A stretch of DNA of 64,000 nt from Polaribacter sp. SA4-10 (GCF_002163835.1 NZ_CP019331.1:1302001-1366000), one strand, 5' to 3'. Positions 1 to 8,469 are shown, numbered from the stretch's first letter. A program made the numbers and translations. The notes: generated from the sequence alone by a model not told the origin.

Positions 1-110
1 CCAACTTTACCATTTTGAGCTGTTGCAACATTATAATTTGCTAATTCGAGTATCTCAGCAATATTCTCCCTAACATCTTCATTATCTTCAATTATTAATA
101 CTTTTTCCAT
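1..110 (-). CDS. Response regulator receiver domain, N-terminus only (cut by window edge)
   Basis: Reading leftwards from the ATG at 110, 36 residues are visible before the window ends. They begin MEKVLIIEDNEDVRENIAEI, which is the first beta strand and acidic pocket of a CheY-like receiver domain (the paired acidic residues after LIIED bind Mg2+). The phosphoacceptor aspartate and any output domain lie outside the window, so the class of regulator cannot be given. It faces away from the P-type ATPase across a 534-bp gap. It could be the partner of the orphan histidine kinase at 12553, but nothing here proves that. Confidence 0.85.
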   Translation of the reverse strand, partial: MEKVLIIEDNEDVRENIAEILELANYNVATAQNGKV

Positions 111-343
111 CGTAATTTATATATTAATTTGTAATAAATATATTTCTTAAAATATAATTTTCCATAAACAAATAGACTTTGCATTAGTTTCTATATATAA
201 TTCTCACCTTAAACTTACTCTTCTAATTTTTGAATATTTTTATTAAAAAAGTTAAAACAAAGGGTATACCAGGTTTTATTTTTCATTTATAACACAAAAT
301 ACATTAGAGCTTTAAAATTACGCTTATGTATTAAAAAACAATA

Positions 344-355
344 TGATAACTATCA
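344..355. promoter_or_regulatory. CRP/FNR-like dyad TGATAACTATCA
   Basis: Inverted repeat TGA-N6-TCA, palindromic over 14 bp with flanking A/T. Exactly 67 bp separate it from the ATG at 423, the same distance as for the two Hsp20 dyads. Binding by a Crp/Fnr-family protein is inferred from the half-site shape only. Confidence 0.5.
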
Positions 356-422
356 TAATCTATAATAAATATTTTTTAATTGATGATTTTTTTATGTATC
401 GTATAAGGAATTGGTAGCTGCT

Positions 423-619
423 ATGATGGTTTATAAAAAACTTACGTCAATCTAAATTAAGGTACAGAATTTACTGTGTGCTACCTCATCGCTAATTTAG
501 TGATGGAACAAAATCATATTTCAGAACAATGCGAATTTGTCAAAACACAAAAACAAGTTGTTCTTAAATTATTAAAAAATAAAAGAGATAAAATCTGGAA
601 AAATTACCTAGAATTATAG
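423..619 (+). pseudogene. Decayed short ORF downstream of the dyad
   Basis: This is the main content of the gene-free stretch 111-644. ATG at 423 opens a frame of ten residues that hits a stop. A second frame from ATG 503 to the stop at 617-619 encodes 38 residues (MEQNHISEQC...KNYLEL), rich in Lys and Gln. The two pieces are in different frames, as expected for a small gene broken by an indel. The 67-bp spacing of ATG 423 from the dyad at 344-355 matches the intact Hsp20 genes, which is the main reason to call it a relic rather than chance. I do not recognise the family. The 38-aa piece alone could also be a real small protein. Confidence 0.3.
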
Positions 620-644
620 CTTAAAAAATCAAATAATTTCAAAC

Positions 645-3299
645 TCAAAGTGTACCACCAAAACGTTTAATAATTTGTACTAAAACTAAAGAACTGACAG
701 AAAATATTAGGATTGTTAAAAATTGATTGGACGATAAAGGTATCAACGAGAGCGCTTTAGAAATAACAGGTGTAATATATGCCAGGTATGTTAAAAACAC
801 ACATAAAACAATTGCTACCCAAACCCAAATATTGGTAGTAACTTCATTTTTAAAAAAGGATAAATGACGTGCAGGCATATTAAAAACATTAAGTAGTTGA
901 GCAGAAATAAGTGTATAAAAACCCATATTATTTATTTGATTTGTAGAGAGCTTTAATACAAAAAAAGAATATACAGTAATACCCAGTACTGCTATACTTA
1001 TACTTATACCATAAATTATTGTTGTTCGCCAATGTTGTTTTGTCATTATTGGTTCTTTAGCGTTTTTTGGCGGTAATTGCATTATATCCTTCTCTCCTTT
1101 TCCTAATCCTAAAGCTAATGCTGGAAAAATATCTGTTATAACATTTAAAAATAGAATTTGTAAGGGTAATAATGGAGATGGTAAGTTTAGAATTGCAGCG
1201 ACACCCACAGAAAGTATTTCTGCAAAATTACTCGACAAAAGATATACTACAAACTGACGAATATTCTGAAAAATAACTCTTCCTTGTTTAATCGCCAATT
1301 CAGTTGCTATAAATTTATCATCTAACAGTATAATGTCTGCTGCTTCTCTTGCAGCATCAGTGCCTCTAATTCCCATAGCAATTCCTACATCTGCTTTCTT
1401 TAATGCTGGAATGTCATTAATACCATCTCCTATCATTCCTACAATATTGTTGTTTTTTTGAAAGAACGTTATAATGGCAATTTTTTGCTCAGGAGTTACT
1501 CTTGCAAAGACAGAAGCATTAAGAAATTGTTCTTTTTCATTTTTAGAAAGTGTTTCAATATTTTGAAAGGCATTCCCCAAAAAAACGTTCTCTTCAAACC
1601 TGTTATCAATTAGTAGTCCTATATCTGTAGCAATTTTCTTTGCAGTCCCAGGATGATCACCAGTTACCATTATTACCTTTATTCCAGCTTTTTTATAACT
1701 TTCAATTATTGGTTTTACATCTTTTCTTGCAGGATCAATAAAACCGATAACACCTATAAACGTAAGATGTTCTAATAAATCTTCCTTTTCTGGTTTTGAT
1801 ATTGTTTTTTTATAAGCAAAAGCTAATGTTCTAAAACCTTTTGAGGCCAAATCATTCACTTTATCACTCCATTCTTCTTTGGTATCAAAAAGTTTAGATT
1901 GCCCATTTTTTAAAATCATATTGCATTTGGTAACAACATTTTCAAAAGCTCCTTTCATATATATACAATAACCATCAATATTAGAATGCGCGGTTATCAT
2001 CATCTTACTCTTGGTGTTAAATGGTATTTTAAAAATTTCAGGATTGTTATTTCTGATTGATTTTAAATCGAATCTATTTTGTTCTGCAAAATCCAATAAA
2101 GACAAATCTATAGTGTCTCCATATCTTTCTTGTATTGATAATTGCACATCATTACAAAGTATGCCTGTTAATACTAGTGCATCAAAATCTTTTCTTTGTT
2201 TCAATTTTTGTAGAAAATGAGTTTCATGAGAATGTGTGTTTTCTATCAATTGTGTTCCTAGTACAATTGTTTGTACTTTCATTTCGTCTTCCGTAAGTGT
2301 TCCTGTTTTATCTGTGCAAATAATATTAGTAGCTCCTAAAGTTTCTACATCTTCTAATTTTTTTATAATGACCTTTTTTTTTGATAGTCGGAGCATTCCG
2401 TGAGCAAGAGCAATAGTAGCTACAATTGGTAAACCTTCAGGTATTGTTGCTACTGCTAAAGCAATTCCTGTTTGAAACATTAACAAAATATCATTTCCTC
2501 TAATAATACCAGAAATCACAATAAATATGGTAAAAAAGAACGTTAGCCAAATAAGACGCCCACTCAATCTATTTAATTTTTTTTCAAGAGGCGTATGTTC
2601 TTCTTTAGCATTAATAGCCATTTCTTGAATTTTACCTAATTGGGTATTCATTCCTGTTGCTACTACAATGGCTTTTCCGCTACCAGAAAAAACAGTAGTT
2701 CCTTTAAAAATCATGTTATTTTGCGAAACTATGGGAGTGTTTATAGACCTCAACTCATTTGTTTTTTTTTCTACAGGAATGCTTTCTCCTGTTAATGAAG
2801 CCTCTTTTATCATTAAATTTTCTACGGAAATTAAGCGTGCATCTGCAGGTACAACATCACCTCTTTTAAGAATAATGATATCTCCAGGAACCAACATTGT
2901 AGTTTTCACTTCTAAAATATTTCCATCTCTTATTACTTGAGATAATAAATGACTTAAACTCATTTTTCTAAGTGCTTCTAGCGATTGTCTCGCTTGCAAC
3001 TCCATAAAAAAACCAATAGCTGTTGTAATAATAATAACAATAAGTATTGCAAATCCTTCTAGCCAATTTTGAAATAGAAATGCAATTAGGGTAGCAATAG
3101 TTAGAATATATATAATTGGATCAATAAATTGATTGACTAAAATTTTCCATTTACTTTGCTTCTCCTTTTTTAAAATTTCATTTTGTTTGTAATAAAGTAG
3201 GCGTTTTAAAGCTTCTTTTGAGCTGATACCTTTATTGATATTTGTGTCAAGCTTTTTAGCTACATTCTGAAAAGAAATTGAGAAGTAATTAAGTATCAT
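645..3299 (-). CDS. Ca2+-type P-type ATPase (P2-type cation pump)
   Basis: This 884-residue inner-membrane pump has all parts of a P2 ATPase. There is an N-terminal cation ATPase domain, the actuator loop with TGES, the phosphorylation site DKTGTLTEDE (Asp330) and the hinge GDGINDIPALKKADVG near residue 640. Transport residues match SERCA/PMCA-type Ca2+ pumps: PEGLP in M4, SSNFAE in M5 (Asn and Glu) and NVITD in M6 (Asn, Thr, Asp). Ca2+ export is therefore the best guess, though such bacterial pumps are sometimes annotated only as cation-translocating. It lies downstream of hsp20 on the same strand, but a strong hairpin at 3332-3383 separates them. An Hsp20 next to a PMCA-like ATPase recalls CtpF and HspX of the mycobacterial DosR regulon. 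Confidence 0.93.
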   Translation of the reverse strand: MILNYFSISFQNVAKKLDTNINKGISSKEALKRLLYYKQNEILKKEKQSKWKILVNQFIDPIIYILTIATLIAFLFQNWLEGFAILIVIIITTAIGFFMELQARQSLEALRKMSLSHLLSQVIRDGNILEVKTTMLVPGDIIILKRGDVVPADARLISVENLMIKEASLTGESIPVEKKTNELRSINTPIVSQNNMIFKGTTVFSGSGKAIVVATGMNTQLGKIQEMAINAKEEHTPLEKKLNRLSGRLIWLTFFFTIFIVISGIIRGNDILLMFQTGIALAVATIPEGLPIVATIALAHGMLRLSKKKVIIKKLEDVETLGATNIICTDKTGTLTEDEMKVQTIVLGTQLIENTHSHETHFLQKLKQRKDFDALVLTGILCNDVQLSIQERYGDTIDLSLLDFAEQNRFDLKSIRNNNPEIFKIPFNTKSKMMITAHSNIDGYCIYMKGAFENVVTKCNMILKNGQSKLFDTKEEWSDKVNDLASKGFRTLAFAYKKTISKPEKEDLLEHLTFIGVIGFIDPARKDVKPIIESYKKAGIKVIMVTGDHPGTAKKIATDIGLLIDNRFEENVFLGNAFQNIETLSKNEKEQFLNASVFARVTPEQKIAIITFFQKNNNIVGMIGDGINDIPALKKADVGIAMGIRGTDAAREAADIILLDDKFIATELAIKQGRVIFQNIRQFVVYLLSSNFAEILSVGVAAILNLPSPLLPLQILFLNVITDIFPALALGLGKGEKDIMQLPPKNAKEPIMTKQHWRTTIIYGISISIAVLGITVYSFFVLKLSTNQINNMGFYTLISAQLLNVFNMPARHLSFFKNEVTTNIWVWVAIVLCVFLTYLAYITPVISKALSLIPLSSNQFLTILIFSVSSLVLVQIIKRFGGTL

Positions 3300-3331
3300 C
3301 TTTGTAACGTATAAAAAAGGTGATTAATAAA

Positions 3332-3383
3332 AATCACCCTTTAATCTAAATAATAGTTTTATTACTTAGATTAAAGGGTGATT
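3332..3383 (-). terminator. 18-bp perfect hairpin between hsp20 and the ATPase, with a third pairing arm
   Basis: Arms 3332-3349 and 3366-3383 are perfectly complementary over 18 bp with a 16-nt loop. A third copy of the GGTGATT arm at 3319-3325 can pair instead with AATCACC at 3332-3338, so two mutually exclusive hairpins are possible. It acts most simply as the terminator of hsp20. The alternative pairing could make it a conditional (attenuator-like) signal for readthrough into the ATPase gene. Confidence 0.7.
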
Positions 3384-3424
3384 AAGTTTGAAAAACTAAA
3401 AAACTTTATTAGCAGCTAATTGCA

Positions 3425-3898
3425 CTAAGCTATTTTTATTTTTTTTGGTTCTTCCTTTTTAGTTTCTTCTTTTTTTACAATATCAAAGCTAAGAATACCG
3501 TCATGGTAACTCGCTTTAATTTCTTCCTCCTCAACATTTTCTGGTAATAGTAGCGATCTCGAAAATGAATTATAGCTAAATTCTTTTCTTGTGTAATTAT
3601 CTTCTTCTTCCTTCTTAGAATCTGACTTTTCTGCAGAAATATTAAGATATCCGTTATCTACTGTTACTTCAAAATCTTTTTTTGAAAATCCTGGAGCTGC
3701 AAGCTCTATTTCAAATTTACCCTCTTCCTCTTTAATATTTAAAGCGGGTTCATCTGACTTTCCATTCCAAAAATTCTCTAATAATGACTGACCATTATTC
3801 CATAATCGATTACCTACAAATTCATCGGTATCAAATAAATCTTTTGTGCTTAGACCTCCAAATGGTCTTCTTCTGTTTTTGAATTTTACTAGTGACAT
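3425..3898 (-). CDS. Small heat shock protein, Hsp20/alpha-crystallin family
   Basis: This 157-residue ATP-independent chaperone holds unfolding proteins in the cytoplasm. A variable N-terminal arm (1-47) is followed by the alpha-crystallin domain from about residue 50 (PALNIKEEEGKFEIELAAPG) through the KKDFEV strand and GYLNISAEK to the conserved A-x-x-x-x-G-I-L signature (ASYHDGILSF) near residue 130. A Lys/Glu-rich tail ends in an IKI element, matching the I-x-I oligomer contact. It is a close paralogue of the divergent gene at 4263. The start codon follows a 67-bp leader from the dyad at 3966-3977, so both copies are probably controlled by the same regulator. No heat-shock CIRCE element was seen. 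Confidence 0.95.
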   Translation of the reverse strand: MSLVKFKNRRRPFGGLSTKDLFDTDEFVGNRLWNNGQSLLENFWNGKSDEPALNIKEEEGKFEIELAAPGFSKKDFEVTVDNGYLNISAEKSDSKKEEEDNYTRKEFSYNSFSRSLLLPENVEEEEIKASYHDGILSFDIVKKEETKKEEPKKIKIA

Positions 3899-3965
3899 AA
3901 TTTTATATTTTAGGATTAAACAATTTATATTTTACGAATCTATTACCATAAAGTAATCTATGAAA

Positions 3966-3977
3966 TGACCTATGTCA
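3966..3977. promoter_or_regulatory. CRP/FNR-like dyad TGACCTATGTCA (minus-strand hsp20)
   Basis: Inverted repeat TGAC-N4-GTCA, 67 bp upstream of the hsp20 start at 3898. If transcription starts about 32 nt before the ATG, the dyad would be centred near -41, the class II position of FNR-type activators. That start site is an assumption. Confidence 0.6.
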
Positions 3978-4183
3978 ATGTGGTGAATTTTATAAAAAAT
4001 AATTTCAAAATATTATTTATATTTTAGTGAAAACTAGACATAAAAATAGAACATAGTTCTTGTATTATGAAAGACACTCTAATGGTTCTTTTCAGTAATT
4101 TATAAGTATTAAGTAAAACTAGAGCAACAGCTGGAGCTCTTTTTAAATTATTAATAATAAACACTAATAAAGAATCTTCCAAC

Positions 4184-4195
4184 TGACCTAGATCA
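4184..4195. promoter_or_regulatory. CRP/FNR-like dyad TGACCTAGATCA (plus-strand hsp20)
   Basis: TGA-N6-TCA dyad with a CTAG core, 67 bp upstream of the ATG at 4263. The same 12-mer recurs at 16192-16203. The core resembles the FNR/FixK box (TTGAT-N4-ATCAA) but with TGAC in one half-site. Confidence 0.6.
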
Positions 4196-4262
4196 TTTCT
4201 AAAACGGTTATTCAGTAATAAATTTACTTCTGATAGATTGTCTAATTTAAAATCATAAAACT

Positions 4263-4703
4263 ATGGCGTTAATAAGTTTTAAACACAAAAAAAGACCTTT
4301 CTCTAGTATTATTGCATCTGATTTTTTTAATGGAGACGATTTTTTTGAGAGCCCTTTATTTCTAAATACATTAGAAGAACCTGCTTTAAATATCAAAGAA
4401 ACAGATGACGATTTTCAAGTTGAGTTATCGGCTCCAGGGTATTCTAAAAAAGATTTTGAAGTTAATATTGATAACGGATATCTTAATATTTCTGCGAAAA
4501 AATCAAGTGCTAAAGAAGAAAAGGAAGAAAACTATACTTGTAAAGAGTTTAGCTATAACTCTTTTGAAAAATCATTGCTTTTACCTGATACTATTGAAGA
4601 TGATAAAGTAAAGGCTTCTTACAAAAACGGAATACTAAAATTCAGTCTTTCTAAAAAAGAGGAAGTTAAAAAAGTAGCACCTAAAATGGTAGAAATTTCT
4701 TAA
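4263..4703 (+). CDS. Small heat shock protein, Hsp20/alpha-crystallin family (paralogue)
   Basis: This 146-residue Hsp20 chaperone is clearly a sister of the protein at 3425-3898. They share the N-terminal RRPF/KRPF element, EEPALNIKE, PGYSKKDFEV, DNGYLNISAKK, KEFSYNSF and SLLLP. The alpha-crystallin domain spans about residues 38-128, with the ASYKNGILKF signature near its end and a Lys-rich tail ending VEI. The N-terminal arm is about ten residues shorter than in its paralogue, and that arm governs substrate choice and oligomer size in the family. A GAAA-loop hairpin ends the gene at 4716-4745, so it is probably monocistronic. Divergent duplicated hsp20 genes may form hetero-oligomers (inference). 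Confidence 0.95.
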   Translation: MALISFKHKKRPFSSIIASDFFNGDDFFESPLFLNTLEEPALNIKETDDDFQVELSAPGYSKKDFEVNIDNGYLNISAKKSSAKEEKEENYTCKEFSYNSFEKSLLLPDTIEDDKVKASYKNGILKFSLSKKEEVKKVAPKMVEIS

Positions 4704-4715
4704 AATTCTTTTCTA

Positions 4716-4745
4716 AACTGAGGAAACCGAAAGGTTTCCTCAGTT
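4716..4745 (+). terminator. Hairpin terminator after hsp20
   Basis: Perfect 13-bp stem AACTGAGGAAACC / GGTTTCCTCAGTT closed by a GAAA tetraloop, 12 bp after the stop codon. The following T-run is weak (ATTTA). Confidence 0.8.
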
Positions 4746-4843
4746 ATTTATGGATCAAAACTTATATAATTCTAAAAATTACACTTTTAAAAGAATTAAA
4801 AAATAATAGGATTGATTTATTAAAAAAAATAAAAAATGAAAAC

Positions 4844-6214
4844 ATGAAAAATAAATATTATGCAGTACTAGTAGCATTGTTCCTTTATAATATTGGCACA
4901 TTTGCTCAGGAGATTAAAAAAAATGATTCTATTCCTATTAATCAGTATGGTCAAAAAATTGTTAGTTCCTTAAGTTTAAATGGTGAAGCTCAAGATGGCT
5001 TTTTAAAGTTTACATCAGATGATAAAAGTTATTCATTTTGGTTTGATAATAGAGTTCAATTTGATGGTGGATTCTTTTCAGATAACACATTAAATTTAAT
5101 AGGTAATGGCGCCACAATTCGTAGAGCTAGATTTGCTATTAAAGCCATTATGTGGAATAATTGGTATGCTGAGTTAGATCTAGATTTTTCAGGTTCAGCT
5201 GTAGAATTAAAAGATGCCTATATTAAATACACCTTTGATTCTGGTGATTTAAATATTAAAGCGGGTCATTTTAGAGAAAGCTTTGGGTTGGAAACCAACA
5301 CAACTTCTCGATATGTAAATTTTATAGAACGTTCTTTAGCCTCCAAATTAGACCCATCACGTCATTTAGGAATCCAAGTAAACCATTGGGCAGAAAAATA
5401 TGTAGTATCTGGAGGTGTTCATTTTAATACAGTTGGTGACTTAGAAGAAGTTACTTTTTCTAAAGATGCTAATAAAGATTATGGTTTAGATGAAGGATAT
5501 GCATATACGGGTAGAGTTGTTTATAGACCTATTATTGATAATAAAAAAGTACTGCATTTAGGTTTTGCAGCCACCTATCGAACTCCACAAACCACTGCTG
5601 AAGTGCCAAATTCATTTAGATATAGTACACGTTCGTATACTTCAATCAATAGAAAAAAATACATAGATACTGATGATATTTTGAATGTTGATAATACAAA
5701 CATGTTTGATTTTGAACTGGCTGGGTCTTATAAAGGGCTTCTGTTTCAAAGCGAGTATAAAATAGCAAATGTGAATAGAATAGATGATTTATCCACAGTT
5801 AATCTAAATGGTTTTTATGCTCAAGTTGGGTATTTACTTTTTGGAGGTACATACAACTATAACAAAGCTGAAGGGGAATTCACTAGAATTACGAGAGGTA
5901 AAGAATATGGTGACTTAGAACTTGCTTTTAGATACGATTTTGTTGATGCCAATGATTTTGATGCTGAGATTTATGGAGGTGCTGCTGAAGGGTATACAGT
6001 TGGTTTAAATTATCACTTTAACCCAAATGTAAAATTCATGGTCAACTTTGTATATACTAATAATGATAGATATGCTAATGGAAAAGGTAAATTATACGTT
6101 GGCCACGATATTAATGGTGATTTAACTAAAGATCCTTTAGATGTTGTAGAAAAAAATGGCAATGCAGGTGATGACTTTAGTATGGTAACTATGAGATTAG
6201 AAATTGATTTTTAA
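4844..6214 (+). CDS. OprO/OprP-type outer-membrane porin
   Basis: This 456-residue protein starts with a Sec signal peptide (about 1-21, cleaved after TFAQ) and matches the phosphate-selective porin O/P family in length and pattern. It has repeated amphipathic strands such as FWFDNRVQFDGGFF, GATIRRARFAIKA, WYAELDLDFSG and ELKDAYIKY, the segment IKAGHFRESFGLE, and a C-terminal strand ending in aromatic Phe (MRLEIDF). In Pseudomonas these trimers pass phosphate or pyrophosphate through an Arg/Lys ladder. Homologues in this phylum are of unproven selectivity. It heads a tight six-gene operon running to 12058, 21 bp before the lipoprotein gene. No dyad of the hsp20 kind precedes it. Confidence 0.88.
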   Translation: MKNKYYAVLVALFLYNIGTFAQEIKKNDSIPINQYGQKIVSSLSLNGEAQDGFLKFTSDDKSYSFWFDNRVQFDGGFFSDNTLNLIGNGATIRRARFAIKAIMWNNWYAELDLDFSGSAVELKDAYIKYTFDSGDLNIKAGHFRESFGLETNTTSRYVNFIERSLASKLDPSRHLGIQVNHWAEKYVVSGGVHFNTVGDLEEVTFSKDANKDYGLDEGYAYTGRVVYRPIIDNKKVLHLGFAATYRTPQTTAEVPNSFRYSTRSYTSINRKKYIDTDDILNVDNTNMFDFELAGSYKGLLFQSEYKIANVNRIDDLSTVNLNGFYAQVGYLLFGGTYNYNKAEGEFTRITRGKEYGDLELAFRYDFVDANDFDAEIYGGAAEGYTVGLNYHFNPNVKFMVNFVYTNNDRYANGKGKLYVGHDINGDLTKDPLDVVEKNGNAGDDFSMVTMRLEIDF

Positions 6215-6235
6215 AAATTTTAAAACAAGATTAAA

Positions 6236-7819
6236 ATGAAAAATTTAAAATATTTATTAGTAATAACTTTAGTTATACTAACGAGTTGCGTAGATGATGA
6301 GGCAATAGAAGACACTTCTGGACCCGTAGTTTCTGAAGCTGTTAAACTGAACGAAATTATGTCAACTGGCGACCCAGATTGGCTAGAGTTATATAATGGT
6401 GGTAGTGCAAGCATTAACATATCAGGTTATACATTATCAGACACAAGTCAGGAATGGACTATTGATAACCTTTCTATTGCAGCTGGTGAATTTGTTACCT
6501 TTAATTGTGATGATTCAAATGTGGCAAATGTTGCAACCAATTTCAAAATTTCTTCAGGTGGAGAAAAAATCACCCTAAGAAATGTTGCTGGAGAAATTAT
6601 TGATGAAATAACAACACCAGATATGGCTTCACAAGTTGGGTTAACTTATGGACGAGAAGTAGATGGTGGTAATACTTGGGTTGTACAAAGCCCATCAAAA
6701 GGGATGGCAAATAGCAATGTAAATTTAGCACCTGTAATTACCGCAGAACCGTTAACTGAATTTGATAACCTTTATGCTGTGAATGTTTCTGATGCTGAAG
6801 GACTAGCTGCTGTTAAATTAGTGTTTATGATAAATGAAGGAGTGCAGTCTATTGATATGGCTTTAGTTGAAGGAGCGTTTAAAACTTCTGTACCCAAAAC
6901 TAATGTAGGTGATATTATACAATATTATATCGTAGCAACAGACAATACAGGTTTAACAACCTATTATCCTGAAAATGGTAATAATACGCCAGCTACTTTT
7001 ACAGTTTTAGGTGGTATTGATAAATTAGAAATAGTAGGTGAAAGCGCTGGATTTAGGGGGGAAGTAACTTTTACAGCCTATCCTTTTTACCCAGAACAAG
7101 TAGATGAAATTAGATTGTATTATTTATTACCAGGTGAGTTACAAGACGACGTTAATGATGATAAAACGAAAGTAGTTTTATCTAAAAACAATGATACTTT
7201 TGTAGGTGTTATTCCTGCTCAAAATACAGATGATATAATTAGATATTACCTAAGAGTTGAATATATTGAGGGTACTCAAACCTATTATCCTCTTGAAAAT
7301 GGTGGAGATTTTAATCATGATTTAGGTACAACCTGGCCAAGTTATACGGTTGAAGCAATCAACTACGATGACGTTGTTAATACAACAATTAACGCTTCTA
7401 CAGGACCTTTAACAAGTGTTCTATTCCCAACAAACCCAGTACCTGATACTGATATTAATATCGTTTTAGCTTATTCAAGTTCAGAAACTATTCTAGAAGC
7501 TCGTATTTATTTTTCTGTAGGAGACTCACCATTTTATTTAAAAGCAAATAAAATTTCAGGTGAAGATGATGCCTCGTTTACACAAACGAGAGTTACTATT
7601 AATTTAAAAGATGTAGTTACAGATGGTGATCTTTTATCTTTAAGTGAAACGGGTGCAAAAGTTTCTTTCTATGTAAGAATTGCTACAGCAACAGCAGAAT
7701 ATTATTATTCAAATGATGGCACTATGTATTTAGATGATACTCCAGGAGGAGGAACAACAGATGAATCTGATGCTTTTAAAGCAGATCCTTCACTTTGGAA
7801 TGTATATAATGTTCAATAG
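6236..7819 (+). CDS. Lamin-tail-domain lipoprotein with Ig-like repeats
   Basis: This is a 527-residue predicted lipoprotein. The signal peptide ends in the lipobox LTSC (lipidated Cys18), followed by acidic residues often linked in this phylum to surface export. Residues about 36-150 form a lamin tail domain (VKLNEIMSTGDPDWLELYNG, then SGYTLSD, GGEKITLRN and WVVQSPSKGMAN). After it come three Ig-like modules with similar ends (IIQYYIVATDNTGLTTYYP, IIRYYLRVEYIEGTQTYYP, VSFYVRIATATAEYYYS). No catalytic motif is seen. LTD plus Ig modules often accompany CotH-kinase and VTC-domain genes. Here the CotH part is absent but a CYTH-like gene follows 2 bp later. A surface scaffold or binding role is inferred. 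Confidence 0.82.
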   Translation: MKNLKYLLVITLVILTSCVDDEAIEDTSGPVVSEAVKLNEIMSTGDPDWLELYNGGSASINISGYTLSDTSQEWTIDNLSIAAGEFVTFNCDDSNVANVATNFKISSGGEKITLRNVAGEIIDEITTPDMASQVGLTYGREVDGGNTWVVQSPSKGMANSNVNLAPVITAEPLTEFDNLYAVNVSDAEGLAAVKLVFMINEGVQSIDMALVEGAFKTSVPKTNVGDIIQYYIVATDNTGLTTYYPENGNNTPATFTVLGGIDKLEIVGESAGFRGEVTFTAYPFYPEQVDEIRLYYLLPGELQDDVNDDKTKVVLSKNNDTFVGVIPAQNTDDIIRYYLRVEYIEGTQTYYPLENGGDFNHDLGTTWPSYTVEAINYDDVVNTTINASTGPLTSVLFPTNPVPDTDINIVLAYSSSETILEARIYFSVGDSPFYLKANKISGEDDASFTQTRVTINLKDVVTDGDLLSLSETGAKVSFYVRIATATAEYYYSNDGTMYLDDTPGGGTTDESDAFKADPSLWNVYNVQ

Positions 7820-7821
7820 TA

Positions 7822-8463
7822 ATGGTAGAACAAGCAATGACAATTGGAGAAATATCAAAGCCACGTTTTGAGTTTAGGTCCTTTGGACAGAATTTTGACA
7901 AACAAGCAAAATTGATGGCTCGTTTATCAGTTCCTGTTCCTAAAAAAGTATGGGAACGAGAATCAAGCGAAATATACATCCTATCTAAAACAAATAATCT
8001 CAATAACACCAAAATACGAGATGGTAAAATGGATATAAAAACCTATGTAAAAACGGTTAATGGTTTAGAACAATGGAATCCTTTAATGAAGGAGGAATTC
8101 CCTATTTCTAAATCGGTTTTGGTAACTGATATTTTTCCTGCTTTTCAAGTAAAAGCACCAATATTATATCAAGATGCTTATACTTTGGAAGAATTTTTGG
8201 AACTGATTGATGCGCATAAAGAGCTACAAGGTGTTCAAATTCATAAACAACGTTTTGGTTATATGGTAAATAACACCATTTGTGAAATAGCGAATGTACT
8301 TATTAATGGAGCCAAAGTTGTTACTATAAATTCTGAATCAACAGCGATAGAAGCTATTAAAAAAACAATATCAGATGTTGGTTTAATTGGTGTTGAAAAT
8401 ATCAATTATTTACAAGCAATTAAAAGAGTAATTGGCTGGATTAATAAGCCACTTGCAAATTAA
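7822..8463 (+). CDS. Divergent CYTH/VTC-like protein
   Basis: This 213-residue cytoplasmic protein follows the lipoprotein gene with a 2-bp gap. I recognise a CYTH-like (triphosphate tunnel) pattern: FEFRSFG in place of the usual ExExK strand, then NTKIRDGKMDIK (Arg and Lys on the second and third tunnel strands), IHKQRFGYMVNNTICEIANV (K-x-R then C-E) and TINSESTAIEAI. Because the N-terminal ExExK is degenerate, metal-dependent hydrolysis may be lost or changed. It might be a binding or polymerase-like member, as in VTC polyphosphate polymerases. The next gene is a canonical CYTH, so two different members are made side by side. The family is probable, the function unknown. Confidence 0.6.
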   Translation: MVEQAMTIGEISKPRFEFRSFGQNFDKQAKLMARLSVPVPKKVWERESSEIYILSKTNNLNNTKIRDGKMDIKTYVKTVNGLEQWNPLMKEEFPISKSVLVTDIFPAFQVKAPILYQDAYTLEEFLELIDAHKELQGVQIHKQRFGYMVNNTICEIANVLINGAKVVTINSESTAIEAIKKTISDVGLIGVENINYLQAIKRVIGWINKPLAN

Positions 8464-8469
8464 TACATC

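Larger units (their letters stand above)
3899..4262. promoter_or_regulatory. Divergent hsp20-hsp20 control region
   Basis: This 364-bp gap holds one dyad per gene (3966-3977 and 4184-4195), each exactly 67 bp from its own ATG, so the two promoters are mirror images. Between them is a weak stem AGAGC/GCTCT (4121-4140) followed by TTTT, which may be a remnant terminator or may mean nothing. No ORF of note lies here. Confidence 0.6.

Noticed and set aside
2011..2940. Plus-strand ORFs inside the P-type ATPase gene
   Set aside because: They are shadows of a well-supported coding frame on the minus strand and show no family pattern.
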